The notes below the pieces were generated by a model, which saw only the letters and a list, made by a program, of their open reading frames with translations, was not told where the DNA came from and searched no databases. A DNA stretch of 64,000 bases, taken from assembly GCF_950295315.1 (NCBI RefSeq), contig NC_080171.1, positions 111,865,593 through 111,929,592 of the forward strand, given 5' to 3'. Made by a program: the position numbers and the translations under genes. Below are positions 54,736-64,000 of the stretch, piece by piece (within the stretch, counting starts at the first letter, position 1; each line of letters starts with the position of its first letter). Source of the DNA: Erinaceus europaeus (Eukaryota > Chordata > Mammalia > Eulipotyphla > Erinaceidae).

Positions 54736-54760
54736 AACCGTGGCTTGGTGAGTTTCTGAA

Positions 54761-55639
54761 GAAATCCTGGTCACATTTTGTTGAGTTTCCAAGTGATTTT
54801 TGTTACATTTCCAAGTTGACTAGGAGAATGAAATGCGTCAGCCACTACTCTATAACCACACCTCCAGAAATCCCCCCAAAGTATATTTAAAGTGTGTGAT
54901 TTTATTGGAAATACAAAGAAGTAAGCAGTTTGAACAGAGTATATCCCACTCACATCCATGTATGGAAAACTGGGGCAAAGGTTTAGTGCAGCAGCTTCTG
55001 TGAACTCAGGCAGACAGCAGTGTGAAGGGACAGACAAGTTCACTTCTTTCCCCCAGAAGGATTCCAGTGAGGATAGAGGAGTGGAAAGGAGACCACCCAC
55101 AGCTCATTGTCTGTGTGAAACATCAATTTCCTTTCTCTGCTACTTAACTCTAATGTAAAGAAGTCCCACGGACCATATCAAAAGTCCCTTTACCAAATGG
55201 CACCTCAGAAACTTACGGTCATGCACTACAAAATCAGTTCCCAGAGATACTAGAAATTATCAATGGTAGAATATTTGCAAATGTTGCACAATAGGTCACT
55301 TGTTTACATATACATACTGTATATGCTGCATTAAACGTCTCCGGAATTCTATAGTAAAGTGACTTGTTTTGCTTAACCAAGAATTTCCCCAATATTCGTA
55401 ATTAGATAAACATTTTTACATGGTACTGCACTCAGTTAATGAACACAGCAGTCTTATGAATTACTGGGCCAGACTGTCATCTATGTGTGCCCATGTGAAG
55501 CTCTTCCTCACACAGTTAGTCGTGATTAAATTGATAAGAATGGACACTGCACTGCACTTGATCATAGCCAAAAGTGCTCAACAATCTTGTGTGAAGGACA
55601 CATGGTGGACACACTAGACACACTGAACACTTGGGTGTG
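54761..55639. other. Unassigned sequence
   Basis: No element or credible gene recognised. Confidence 0.35.
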
Positions 55640-55990
55640 ATCTTGTGCAAGAACATGAATTCACTGGGAGACCAGGTCTATGGAATGATTGGGCCAGTAG
55701 ATTTGTGGTTTTTGACAACCCTTCCTTGAGCTTAGGACTTCTGCCTATGATACCAGGCTCTCTCCATCATGTTCCCTAATATCAGATTTCTGCTTTCTGC
55801 TCCCGCACCCAACACCTTCTTCTTCTAGCGTTCGCCCTTCTTCCGTAGCCAGTCAACAGCATCAGGTTGAGCCTCATGTAAAGTTTCGAGACCTCCTTTG
55901 AATCTGGAGAGGTGGCAGTCATTGACTATGTGGGTCATAGTCTGTCTGTAGCCGCAGGGGACACCTCATCCAGCAGAACAAAACTTTTTT
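55640..55990 (-). mobile_element. Decayed C-terminus and 3' end of a non-L1 LINE
   Basis: On the minus strand at 55827-55956 a frame encodes a Cys/His motif (CGYRQTMTHIVNDC) followed by LSRFKGGLETLH, then DAVDWLRKKGER and a stop. This order (CG-x-QT-x-HIV-x2-C then GGL-x-LH-x-A, then AV-x-WL) is one I associate with the C-terminal tail of RTE/jockey-type LINE polyproteins, not L1. A frame error lies just upstream and the match stops near 55985, so it is 5'-truncated and dead. 55640-55826 would be its 3' UTR. The clade is unassigned. Confidence 0.6.
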
Positions 55991-56029
55991 TTATAGGAGA
56001 AATGTCACAATAGTGTTTCATTGGTCTTT

Positions 56030-56248
56030 TATTATTTTTTTATATTATCTTTATTTATTTATTGGATAGAGGCAGCCAGAAATTGAGAGGGGCGGGGATG
56101 ATAAAGAGGGAGAGAGACAGAGAGACACCTGCAACACTGCTTCACCACTTGCAAAGCATCCCTCTTGCAGGTGGGGACTGGGGGTTCGAACCTGTATCCT
56201 TGGACATTGTAACATGTGCGCTCAACCAGGTACACCACCACCTGGCCC
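56030..56248 (-). mobile_element. SINE-A copy
   Basis: 'tttatttattggatagaggc', 'agccagaaattgagaggggc', 'gagacacctgcaacactgct', 'gttcgaacctgtatcctt', 'ccaggtacaccaccacctgg'. Near-complete and little diverged. Confidence 0.95.
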
Positions 56249-56289
56249 AGTAAAAAAACTTTAATGGTGCCATCTGCTCAACTTCCAGC

Positions 56290-56450
56290 CTGCATTTATT
56301 TTTCACTACTCCAGACAGACCTTTTCTTCCAGATAGAGAGAGATGCAGAGAGACAGTGGAAGACAGGGGAAAAAAAAACCCATTACTAAATCTTCTCCCC
56401 ACTGTGGTGAGAGCCAGGCAGGACCCTATGTGTCACCAAGCCGGCACCCT
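56290..56450 (-). mobile_element. SINE-E copy
   Basis: 'ttcactactccagacagacc', 'ttccagatagagagagatgc', 'actgtggtgagagccaggca', 'ccctatgtgtcaccaagccg'. Confidence 0.6.
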
Positions 56451-56459
56451 TCTGATGGA

Positions 56460-57100
56460 ACTGTCATGACAGAAACTTTGCAATATGTTGTTAGTGCCAC
56501 CTTTTGGATTATTTTTCAGCTCTATGCCTTTTAACCCACAACCCCATCAGTCAGTCCATTCCCTTCCCCCCACACACACACGGGGGGGGGGGCTGCCAGG
56601 ATACAGTTTAAGAGTCTTTTGCCCTGTTGGGGGGGGATGGGAGTTGTGTGCATAGAAGTGACTGGTCAGGACCACCACGGGTGTTTCTTACACACCCCTG
56701 CCTTCCTTCAGTGAGCATCGCCCCCCTCTCACCTTCAGAACAGGAAACACATCTTTTGGTTCGTGTTCTTTGACTTGTTTTGATTTGTATACCCTTTGAT
56801 ATTTAAAACATCTCTTGGCACTCTTTAATGATTTTTGATGTTTGAAAAGTAATTAAATACCAAGACTGAAAGAATTCTAGCATGTGTCTGTAGCTTACTT
56901 TGAAAAGGATCAACAAATAAGAGAAACTGATGCCTGAATGGTGAGGCACATGTGTGACAAAGCTCACACTGTAGAGCAAAGCAAGATGGTGCCTGCTTGT
57001 GTAGATAAATGAGTACCCGCTGAAAAAGCATTTCAAAATCTTGGCTTCAGTGAAACATTTTTTAAAAAGATGTAGGGATTTTTTTCTATCTTTCTTTCTT
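56460..57100. other. Unassigned sequence
   Basis: No element recognised. (CA)n and a G11 run at 56570-56592 and a G7 run near 56630. Confidence 0.35.
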
Positions 57101-57104
57101 TCTT

Positions 57105-57282
57105 TTTTTTTTCATCACAGGGGCTTCACCACTGTGGGTGACATTTTCAGATAGTAAGAAAAACAAACAAAAAGACAAAGAGGGAAAGATACCACAGCAC
57201 CAAAGCTTCCTCTGAAGCTTCAACCTGGGTTTTGTGTGTGGTTGAGCAGGGTACTCTAGGTGAGCTATTTTGTCAGCCCGTT
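57105..57282 (-). mobile_element. SINE-E copy
   Basis: T-rich tail, 'gataccacagcaccaaagct', 'cttcaacctgggttttgtgt', 'actctaggtgagctattttg', 'tcagcccgtt'. Confidence 0.8.
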
Positions 57283-58435
57283 GTCCCTGATGTGATAAGC
57301 AGTTGTCATTCTAGTGTGTGTGTTGTTAGATGGTGCGCTAACCCTGAACTGCTCTCTAAGAAGGGAAGTGATTTATTTGGGGCGGGGGGGAGGTTGGGTA
57401 CTTAGTGAGGGAGAAAGCATTGCCACTGATAGCTTTCTGCTTAAATATTGGGCTCACCACAGCAGATGTTTCGAGAAGTGTTCCTCAGGCCCTAGCCTAC
57501 TGCTCCAAACTCCACTTGAAGCTCTCCTGTGAGGAAAAGGGAGCTCACAGCTGTTTTGGTATTTTTCTGGGTTTGTCTCCCTATGGCTGCTCAGAACTGT
57601 GCCCCTCAAGCGGCTGGTGTGCCTGGCTACCTTCCAGGGCCTCATCTCTCTTCTGCTAGGAGCCATCCTTTCAAACTCTCCTCAGTCACGCGCCAGGTCC
57701 CAATGGAAGACATCAAGGGCTGCCACTCCCTGGAATACCTTCCAAATCCATTTCCCATCTATCTGCTATTATAAGAAGCAAAGCAAAGTTTATATCACAT
57801 CTCTGAGGGGGGAAAATTTAAAAAAAAAAAACTTGTAGGTGATGACTCTCCTTAGGATACAAATAATACCCAACATGTGCTTGGGTTAATATTGGTATCT
57901 TAAAAAAAATGTGTATAAGCTGACTAGGGGAATTGTATAAACAATTCCTTGTACTACTCCTTTGGCATGTGAGAGAGTGTGGGGATGGATGTGGTGTGTG
58001 AGGTGAGATGTTCTCAGGAACAGAACTCAAGAACTTGCACAGAAGTATTTTCAGATCCTTGGGGCCAGTTCCTTAGGGGGCTCTTCTGAACTAAAAGGAA
58101 CTGAAGACATCAAGGAGTAGCTTATTTCTGGTAGGAGCAAACGCCAGCAGGAAGTGAATGGCTCCAATATGAGTCCTTTTCCAAAAGTGAAAGTTCTGTG
58201 TCTATTTTAAGGGAAAACAAAGCTCTTCAGTGCCACTCCCACATGCTCAAGTTAACACAACAACTACTGGTGGAGTAAGGAATGGCCATGAAACTGAGGA
58301 AACACCAAGCTTGCTGTGAATGTGAACTGAACAATGATTATAAGGTCAGAATCCGTTTGACTCTGAATATCCAACTATTTGCATTCTATTAGCTCTATGA
58401 CCAAAGAAAGGTCTATTTTTGTTGTTGTTCTTACT
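57283..58435. other. Unassigned 1.15 kb
   Basis: No repeat recognised. Several overlapping short frames at 57400-57840 on both strands, none with family resemblance. Confidence 0.35.
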
Positions 58436-58439
58436 GTTG

Positions 58440-58625
58440 TTGTCATTTCCTGAGCTTCATGGCTCCAGGTCATCTTATTCAGATAGAAAAGGAGAAAGAA
58501 CCAGACAGATAGGCAGAGTGAAAGGGAAAGCCACCATATCTTCAGCACCCTAGAACTCTCATGTAGCTGCAAATGGAAAAGTGGGCATACACTCTCAAGG
58601 AGCTAGAACAATATTGCTGAGCCAC
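58440..58625 (-). mobile_element. SINE-E-like copy, diverged
   Basis: 'cctgagcttcatggctccag', 'cttattcagatagaaaagga', 'gccaccatatcttcagcacc', 'caatattgctgagcca'. Assignment is tentative. Confidence 0.5.
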
Positions 58626-59043
58626 ATTAAAGATTTTTTAAATCACGAGGTACCCAACTGATCCTTCTAGAATCTCTAAGGAGAGAAAATGTAGCCTAGA
58701 CATCGAACAATGACGATAAGAATCATGTGAGAATCACATCTTACTTTCTTGGCCATGCCTTGTCCAGAAGTCAGTGTGGGGAGAGTCCACAGGACCTAGT
58801 GTCTGAAGGGATGGGAACAAAAATCCCTTATATAAGCTAAGAGAAGGAAGGCTACAGAAAGAAACCTTCTCTGTTAACTCCATGCTAGAGACATTAGCTG
58901 CAAAAACCAGAGAAATGACTTGGACTCACCAAAACCCACTTCAAGGGAGCCATCATGAGATGGGGGGAGGCGGGCATATTGTGTCATATACTACTCCATG
59001 TGGTGTCTTCCCATCCTCAAAAAGGTTTGGAGATGCTCACTAA
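58626..59043. other. Unassigned sequence
   Basis: No element recognised up to the target duplication of the next L1. Confidence 0.4.
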
Positions 59044-59058
59044 ATATGACTAGGAGAA

Positions 59059-60522
59059 AGAACAATGAACCCACCTTCTCTGACCCATCTTTTTGGACAG
59101 AACTAGAAGGAATTATGTTAAGTGAGCTAAGTCAGAAAGATAAAGATGAGTATGGGATGATCCCACTCATCAACAGAAGTTGACTAAGAAGTTCTGAAAG
59201 GGAAACTAAAATCAGGACCTGACCAAATTGTAAGTAGGGCACCAAAGTAAAAACCCTGTGGTGAGGGGTAGACATGCAGCTTCCTGGGCCAGTGGGGGGT
59301 GGGAGTGGGTGGGAGGGATGGGTCACAGTCTTTTGGTGGTGGGAATGGTGTTTATGTACACTCCTAATAAAATATAGTCATATAAATCACTAGTTAATTA
59401 ATACGAGAGGGGGAAAATTAATTGTATGTCTCAAAGTTTTTCAAAACACAAACTGAATCTTTTCAATATATAGGCTGTGTATTTGATATGCAGACTCTCT
59501 CAAAAGCCTAGACCAAGTAGATCAGAAGCATCCAATAGCACAGCTATATACAAGATACTGGGTACTGTACAGCAAACCCTAACAAAAGGACTTTTCAAAG
59601 TTAACCCAATTACCAAATAATGTGATGATAACATTAACTATTGATTGTCTTTTTGAACCCTAAGACAGCAGGAACCTCACATCTCCACTATAGAGCCCCT
59701 ACTTCCCCTAGTCCTGGAACCCTTGGATAGGGCCCACTTTCCTGTATGCCTCTCCCAATCCATATCAAATAATATTGCATCCGCCGATCACAACCTAACC
59801 AACACAATGATTGCCACCTCAACATGCTTCACTTCAGACTGTGTCCAGAGACTTCACATGTGGAATGACAACCCTTCAGCTTCGTGACTCGGGTGAGACC
59901 TTTCCTTTCATAGTATACTCTAATTTCATCTCAGGTGGTTCACTTTCTAACAAAGTCCCCAAACCTAGATATACACCAGTTTCTGTGAGAGAGAGCATAT
60001 CTTCACACATATCTATAAACTACTGCAAAATATATACCTGAAAGCAGAAGTACACTAGAGTTTGCAGTGAGTACCTCCCTAACACTTCCTCTCCACTATT
60101 CCAAGCTTTGGGTCCATGATTGCTCAACAATTTGTTTGGCTTTGTATGTTAACTCTCTTTTCAGTCACCAGGTTCCAAATGCCATCAGGATACTGACCAG
60201 GCTTCCCTGGATTGAAGACCCCACCAATGTGTCCTGGAGCTCAGCTTCCCCAGAGACACACCTTACTAGGGAAAGAGAGAGGCAGACTGGGAGTGTGGAC
60301 CGACCAGTCAACGCCCATGTTCAGCGGGGAAGCAATTACAGAAGCCAGACCTTCTACCTTCTGCAACCCACAATGACCCTGGGTCCATGCTCCCAGAGGG
60401 ATAGAGAATGGGAAAGCTATCAGGGGAGGGGATGGGATATGGAGATTGGGTGGCGGAGTTGTACCCCTCCTACCCTATGGTTTTATTATTTAATCCTTTC
60501 TTAAATAAAAAAATAAATAAAT
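59059..60522 (+). mobile_element. L1: 5'-truncated young L1 with 15-bp TSD
   Basis: Contains the last ~40 codons of ORF2 ([10 protein letters not shown]...GMIPLINRS, stop at 59183, with one extra in-frame codon relative to the 22-28 kb copy) and a full 3' UTR of about 1.34 kb ending in AATAAA and (AAATA)n. Exact 15-bp duplication atatgactaggagaa at 59044-59058 and 60523-60537. Same subfamily as the 22-28 kb element. Confidence 0.96.
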
Positions 60523-60537
60523 ATATGACTAGGAGAA

Positions 60538-60809
60538 CAAAATGCAAATAAGCAACCTAAACCCCGCAGAAGGAAAATGAGTGGGTATGAGACAGTGAAC
60601 AATAGTACCAGGAACTGAAGCATCGGTAGCCTGGAGACACACATTCCAAATTCAGATTCCCAGGGACAGGGGCAGGGATCCTTGGAAATCCCTCCCAAGA
60701 TTCTAGAAATCTAAAAGTTAAATTCTGAGCAGTTACAGAGGGACAAGAACTTACTCAGCTGTGCTACTTGACTAAATTGAAACCTTCTGAAATGAATTTA
60801 GAAGTTGTT
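60538..60809. other. Unassigned sequence
   Basis: No element recognised between the L1 and the next SINE. Confidence 0.4.
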
Positions 60810-60971
60810 CATTTTTTTAAATTTTTAAAAAATTATCTTAATTAATTTATTGGATAAAGACAGCCAGAAATCAAGGAGAAAGAGGGTGTTACAGAGGGAG
60901 ACAAACAGAGAGACACCTGCAGCCCTGCTTCACTACTTGCTAAGCTTTCGCCCTGCCGGTGGGGACCGGGG
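60810..60971 (-). mobile_element. SINE-A copy, head-truncated
   Basis: 'aattaatttattggataaag', 'acagccagaaatcaaggaga', 'gagacacctgcagccctgct', 'gccctgccggtggggaccgg'. Stops before the B box. Flanks agaagttgttc and agaagctgttc are a likely target duplication with one change. Confidence 0.9.
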
Positions 60972-60989
60972 TAGAAGCTGTTCTTACAC

Positions 60990-61711
60990 ACAGTTTTATT
61001 TTCTATTAATAGTTAGAAATTTTAAATGCTGGAGGCATAATTAGATAACGTCAAACTTGACATTACTAATAGCTACTAAATCCTTAGAAGGGGTTAATGT
61101 CTGGGTTAAGCCAGCCCCTGTAGACAATCGCACCTTAGTCCTGGAGGCAGGCATGATAACTAAAGACTGCTATTTTACACCAGGAGCAGCAAACCCTTGG
61201 AGATGAATTTTCCCCCAAGGTAATGCAATTAGTCAACTGCAAAGTTAATTACCATGCAGACTGACTCTAAACCAGGCTGCAGCTGCAGCTCCTACACACC
61301 CGGCTGGGCCACATCACAGGAGAGAGTTTCCATCCACAAAAATACACCGGGGGTCTCAGAGGGAAGTTTCATCCTTGCTGACCCAAAAACACAAAATTGT
61401 AGGATGAGTCAGTTGGTGTCAAGAAAAATTGCTCTCCAATAGTCTAGTAGTGTTGTATTCGCATGATTTTTTTTTTTCCAGTGAAATGGGCCTTCTTCTG
61501 TAATAGTTTTTAGCAGTCGGTGTATTTTTGATATTTCTTAAAATTCATCTACAAAGAATAGCTTATTCCCAGAACAGCTCATTCAAACAAATACCAAAAT
61601 CACAGATTTGCCTCTTAATGGCAGTGTGGTGCCGGGCAAGCTGCCTAGGTTTGCTTTTCTTTCTTCCATTATTATGAACCCAGTGATCTCTGAGGCTTTT
61701 TCCCACAATAT
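60990..61711. other. Unassigned, non-repetitive sequence
   Basis: No element or gene recognised. Confidence 0.4.
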
Positions 61712-61727
61712 AAAAATAGAGAAAATC

Positions 61728-61974
61728 GGGAGTCAGGGCGTAGCGCAGCGGGTTAAGCAAGCGCAGGGGCGCAAAGTGCAAGGACTGGCCTAAGTCTCTG
61801 GCTCCCCACCTGCAGGGGAGTCGCTTCATGGGCAGTGAAGCAGGTCTGCAGGTGTCTATATTTCTCTCCCCCTCTCTGTCTTCCCCTCCTCTCTCCATTT
61901 CTCTCTGTCTTATCCAACAAAAATAGCAACAATAACTACAACAATAAAACAACAAGGGCAACAAAAGGGAATAA
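61728..61974 (+). mobile_element. SINE-C copy, first of an inverted pair
   Basis: 'gggagtcagggcgtagcgca', 'gcgggttaagcaagcgcagg', 'ggctccccacctgcagggga', CT block and AACAACAAGGGCAACAAAAGG tail. The 16-bp flanks aaaaatagagaaaatc (61712-61727) and aaaaataaagaaaatc (62235-62250, one mismatch) enclose this copy together with the inverted neighbour. Confidence 0.94.
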
Positions 61975-62234
61975 TCTTTTAAAATATTTATTTATTATTT
62001 ATTCACTTTTGTTGCCCTTGTTGTTTTATTGTTGTAGTTATGATTGATGTCGTTGTTGTTGGATAGGACAGAGAGAAATGGAGAGAGGAGGGGAAGACAG
62101 AGAGGGGAAGAGAAAGACAGACACCTGCAGACCTGCTTCACCGCTTGTGAAGCGACTCCCCTGCAGGTGGGGAGCCGGGGGCTGGAACCGGGATCCTTAC
62201 TTAGGTCCTTGCACTTTGTGCATAAATATTTTTT
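61975..62234 (-). mobile_element. SINE-C copy inserted in the tail of its neighbour
   Basis: 'ttgttgcccttgttgtttta', 'gttggataggacagagagaa', 'gacacctgcagacctgcttc', 'ctgcaggtggggagccgggg', 'ctggaaccgggatcctta', then A/T-rich sequence to 62234 that is probably the remainder of the first copy's tail. Confidence 0.93.
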
Positions 62235-62333
62235 AAAAATAAAGAAAATCAAAGTATTTCATTTTATAAAGAAACACATACACACCAGAAACTAAAATAT
62301 TTAAGCAAAAATGTAAGTATAACTACAAGTATA

Positions 62334-62433
62334 GGTGTCAGTCGTTGAGCGCACATGTCACAATGCACAAGGTCCCAGGTTCAAGCCCCCAGTCCCCACT
62401 TGCAGTGCGGAAGCTTTGCGAGAGGTGAAGCAG
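62334..62433 (+). mobile_element. SINE-A, 3'-truncated at an LTR
   Basis: 'gttgagcgcacatgtcacaa', 'cccaggttcaagcccccagt', 'gcgagaggtgaagcag', then an abrupt stop where the LTR-like sequence begins. The rest of the SINE is not found to the right. Confidence 0.88.
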
Positions 62434-62435
62434 TG

Positions 62436-62871
62436 TGTCAGAGCAGCCAGGATTCAGGCCAAAGAGCTAAGGGAGAATGGTCCGAGAGAGGCGAGGTCCT
62501 CAGTGTGCACAGGGAGCCAGAGCAAGGGAGAGAGAGGAGCTGCGGCAAGGCTAGCTCCACTTCCGCTTGCTAGATTGTCCTTGCTGGCTTTCTCCTCAGG
62601 GGTTGTTCCGCACAGCCTTTATACATGACATCAGTCAGGATCAGGCAAAAAAGGCCAACATCACATCAAGCAAGCAAAACTCGAGCTTTGAATTAAAGCT
62701 GTTGTGTGCTTCCAATCAGGGCATTATCCTGTCCTGACATGATGCTATAGGCCTCAGTCTACAGGGAAAGAGGCCAAAGATAGAACGTTTTACAAGTGTA
62801 ATTGATTAAATGGAGATTAAGTGAAGTATACACCAGAAGTACAATATAAGAAATGACCATAATACCCCACA
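62436..62871 (-). mobile_element. Probable LTR of an ERV
   Basis: In the minus sense it runs TGTGGGGTATT...CTCTGACA with a GTATAAAG box (plus-strand 62617-62624) followed by a GC-richer R/U5-like part. The termini and promoter placement fit an LTR. No matching 6-bp duplication is visible, and the SINE it interrupts does not resume on the other side, so a deletion or recombination may have removed one flank. Confidence 0.62.
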
Positions 62872-62941
62872 TTAATAAGTAAAATCTCATGTTTGTATCA
62901 TGACAAATTATAAAAGAAAAAGGAAGTATCAAGCCCTAGTC

Positions 62942-63166
62942 TTTTTAATATTTATTTGTTCATTTATTTATTTATTTTGGATAGAGACAGAGAAAAATCG
63001 AGAGGGAAAGGAGAAGGTGAAGAGGGAGAGGGAGAGAGATATTTGTGACACTGTTTCAATACTCATTAAGCTTCTCCCTGGCAGGCAGGCACCAGAAGCT
63101 TGAACTTTGAGCCTTGAGCACTGTAATGTGTGCATTCTACCAGATGTGCTACCACCCAGTGCCTGA
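62942..63166 (-). mobile_element. SINE-A copy
   Basis: 'tttattttggatagagacag', 'gagatatttgtgacactgtt', 'gcttgaactttgagccttga', 'ccagatgtgctaccacccag'. Confidence 0.88.
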
Positions 63167-63171
63167 AATTT

Positions 63172-63515
63172 TAGATTTATTTATTATTTATTAGTTGCCA
63201 CCAGGTTTATCGTTGAGGCTAGGTGTCTACCCAACAAATCTCCCATTCCCAGTAGCCCTTTTAACTTTTATTTTATTTTATTTATTATTGGTTAGAGACA
63301 GAGATGAATTTTTCCCCATGCAAGTGTGAACCAGGTGCTTGACCTGGGGGCCCTGGTGCACTGCAATGTGTGCACTTAACCAGGTGCTGGACCCCTTATT
63401 TTATCTTATATTATTTTTATTAGATAGGATTGATAGAAATTGAGAGGGTAGGTGAAGTGTCAGAGACTGAACCAAAGGCCTCAAGCATGCAAAGCTGAGT
63501 CACCTCTTTGGCCCA
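63172..63515 (-). mobile_element. Two degenerate SINE-A/C fragments
   Basis: 63172-63395: 'gccaccaggtttatcgttga', 'attggttagagacagagatg', 'gtgcacttaaccaggtgctg'. 63398-63515: 'tattagataggattgataga', 'tgaaccaaaggcctcaagca', 'cacctctttggccc'. Both have internal deletions. Confidence 0.7.
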
Positions 63516-63599
63516 TAATGGGGTGATTTTTCATAAGGTATTCAGGGTAGGGCCCTCTGCAAAGCAATGGTTGAGCAAAGGAAGGAAGAAAAGCAGTGT

Positions 63600-63775
63600 T
63601 TGGCATTGGTTGGTGGCAGACCTGATTGAGAGCACATGTCACAATGCACAAAGATCTGGGATCAAACTTCACAACTTGTAAAGCAGTGCTCCAAGTCTCT
63701 CTCTTTCACTCCATCCCTCTTCTCTCTCAATTTCTTTCTGTTTATATCCTAAATAGGCAAGTAAAATAGTAAGAA
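63600..63775 (+). mobile_element. SINE-A copy, diverged
   Basis: 'ttggtggcagacctgattga', 'gagcacatgtcacaatgcac', 'cttgtaaagcagtgctccaa', CT block, 'cctaaataggcaagtaaaat'. Confidence 0.8.
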
Positions 63776-63777
63776 AG

Positions 63778-63940
63778 GAGAAGAAGAAAGAGAAGAAGGA
63801 GGAGGAGGAGGAGGAGGAGGAGGAGGAGGAGGAGGAGGAGGAGGAGGAGAAGAAGAAGAAGTAGAAGAAGAAGAAGAAGAAGAAGAAGAAGAAGAAGAAG
63901 AAGAAGAAGAAGAAGAAGAAGAAGAAGAAGAAGAAGGAGA
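63778..63940. repeat. (AGG)n-(AGA)n purine tract
   Basis: About 17 GGA/AGG triplets, then about 30 GAA/AGA triplets with one 'tag' interruption near 63861. It grows from the A-rich end of the preceding SINE-A. Poly-Leu and poly-Ser frames across it are artefacts. Confidence 0.97.
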
Positions 63941-64000
63941 AAGGCAGTGATCCAAGGCACCCCAAGATATCTAGGACAAACTTCTGGGGGGGGGGGAGAA

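Larger units (their letters stand above)
51180..54760 (-). mobile_element. Ancient L1 (L1M/HAL1-like) with 5' UTR
   Basis: Minus-strand and colinear: endonuclease-coding region of ORF2 (51230-52150, 'gatattgaggatggttctgt', 'agtgtccatgtctatcactt', 'cattcacatttaaggtgaat'), inter-ORF region (52200-52700), ORF1 (52690-53420), then a 5' UTR from 53820 with two related monomers. Interrupted by SINE-C copies at 53493-53805 and 54345-54570. No intact frames. Confidence 0.72.

Noticed and set aside
63669..63965. Poly-Phe, poly-Leu and poly-Ser frames
   Set aside because: Translations of the AGG/AGA tract.

Overview
The window looks like intergenic DNA from a placental mammal, most probably a hedgehog (Erinaceidae, e.g. 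Erinaceus). The reasons are interspersed LINE-1 of all ages, mammal-wide MaLR-type LTRs, and dense tRNA-derived SINEs whose body sequences I associate with hedgehogs. The species call is from memory and not proven. I see no confident host protein-coding gene, rRNA or tRNA gene, or CRISPR array. Almost all coding capacity belongs to retrotransposons. Most other open frames are short, lie inside repeats, or lack support.

SINE labels are mine. SINE-A (about 210 bp) is tRNA-like, has a GGTTCAAGCCC-type B box, and ends in a pyrimidine tract plus (AAATA)n. SINE-C (250-400 bp) is a related tRNA-like SINE with a longer tail rich in CAACAA/AATAACAAC and sometimes a 'CCTCCAGGGTTAT' extension. SINE-B (about 120 bp) carries the 'CATAATGGTTATGCAAA' module. 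SINE-E (about 150-200 bp) carries the 'AGCTCACTGGATAG' module. Family F is a roughly 100-180 bp L1-like 3' end seen four times.

Layout. 0.3-10.1 kb: L1 debris, an MLT1-like LTR, a solo LTR (4581-5126) and an ancient plus-strand L1. That L1 is broken by SINEs and by a complete, very young LTR retrotransposon (6439-9197, minus) with two LTRs differing at one base, a 6-bp target duplication and a lysine-tRNA-type primer site, but no gag/pro/pol. 10.1-22 kb: mostly unassigned DNA with scattered SINEs. 22.1-28.1 kb: a young minus-strand L1 with an uninterrupted ORF2 (1274 codons) and a 5'-truncated ORF1. 28-38 kb: SINEs, a second solo LTR (32644-32973), a third LTR (35422-35809), and a long ancient minus-strand L1 with many nested insertions. 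38.9-41 kb: an L1 5' UTR with a 650-bp tandem duplication. 41-50 kb: old L1 pieces, SINEs and unassigned DNA. 50.1-51.1 kb: an ORF-less L1-derived unit with a 10-bp target duplication. 51.2-54.8 kb: an ancient minus-strand L1. 55.6-56 kb: a decayed C-terminus of a LINE that does not look like L1. 59.06-60.52 kb: a 5'-truncated L1 of the same young subfamily as the 22-28 kb copy. 61.7-64 kb: SINEs including an inverted pair, a probable LTR (62436-62871) and a long purine tract.

The functional relationships visible are those of parasitic elements. An L1 with intact ORF2 could mobilise L1-tailed and SINE RNAs. The short LTR element could move only with enzymes supplied by an autonomous relative elsewhere.
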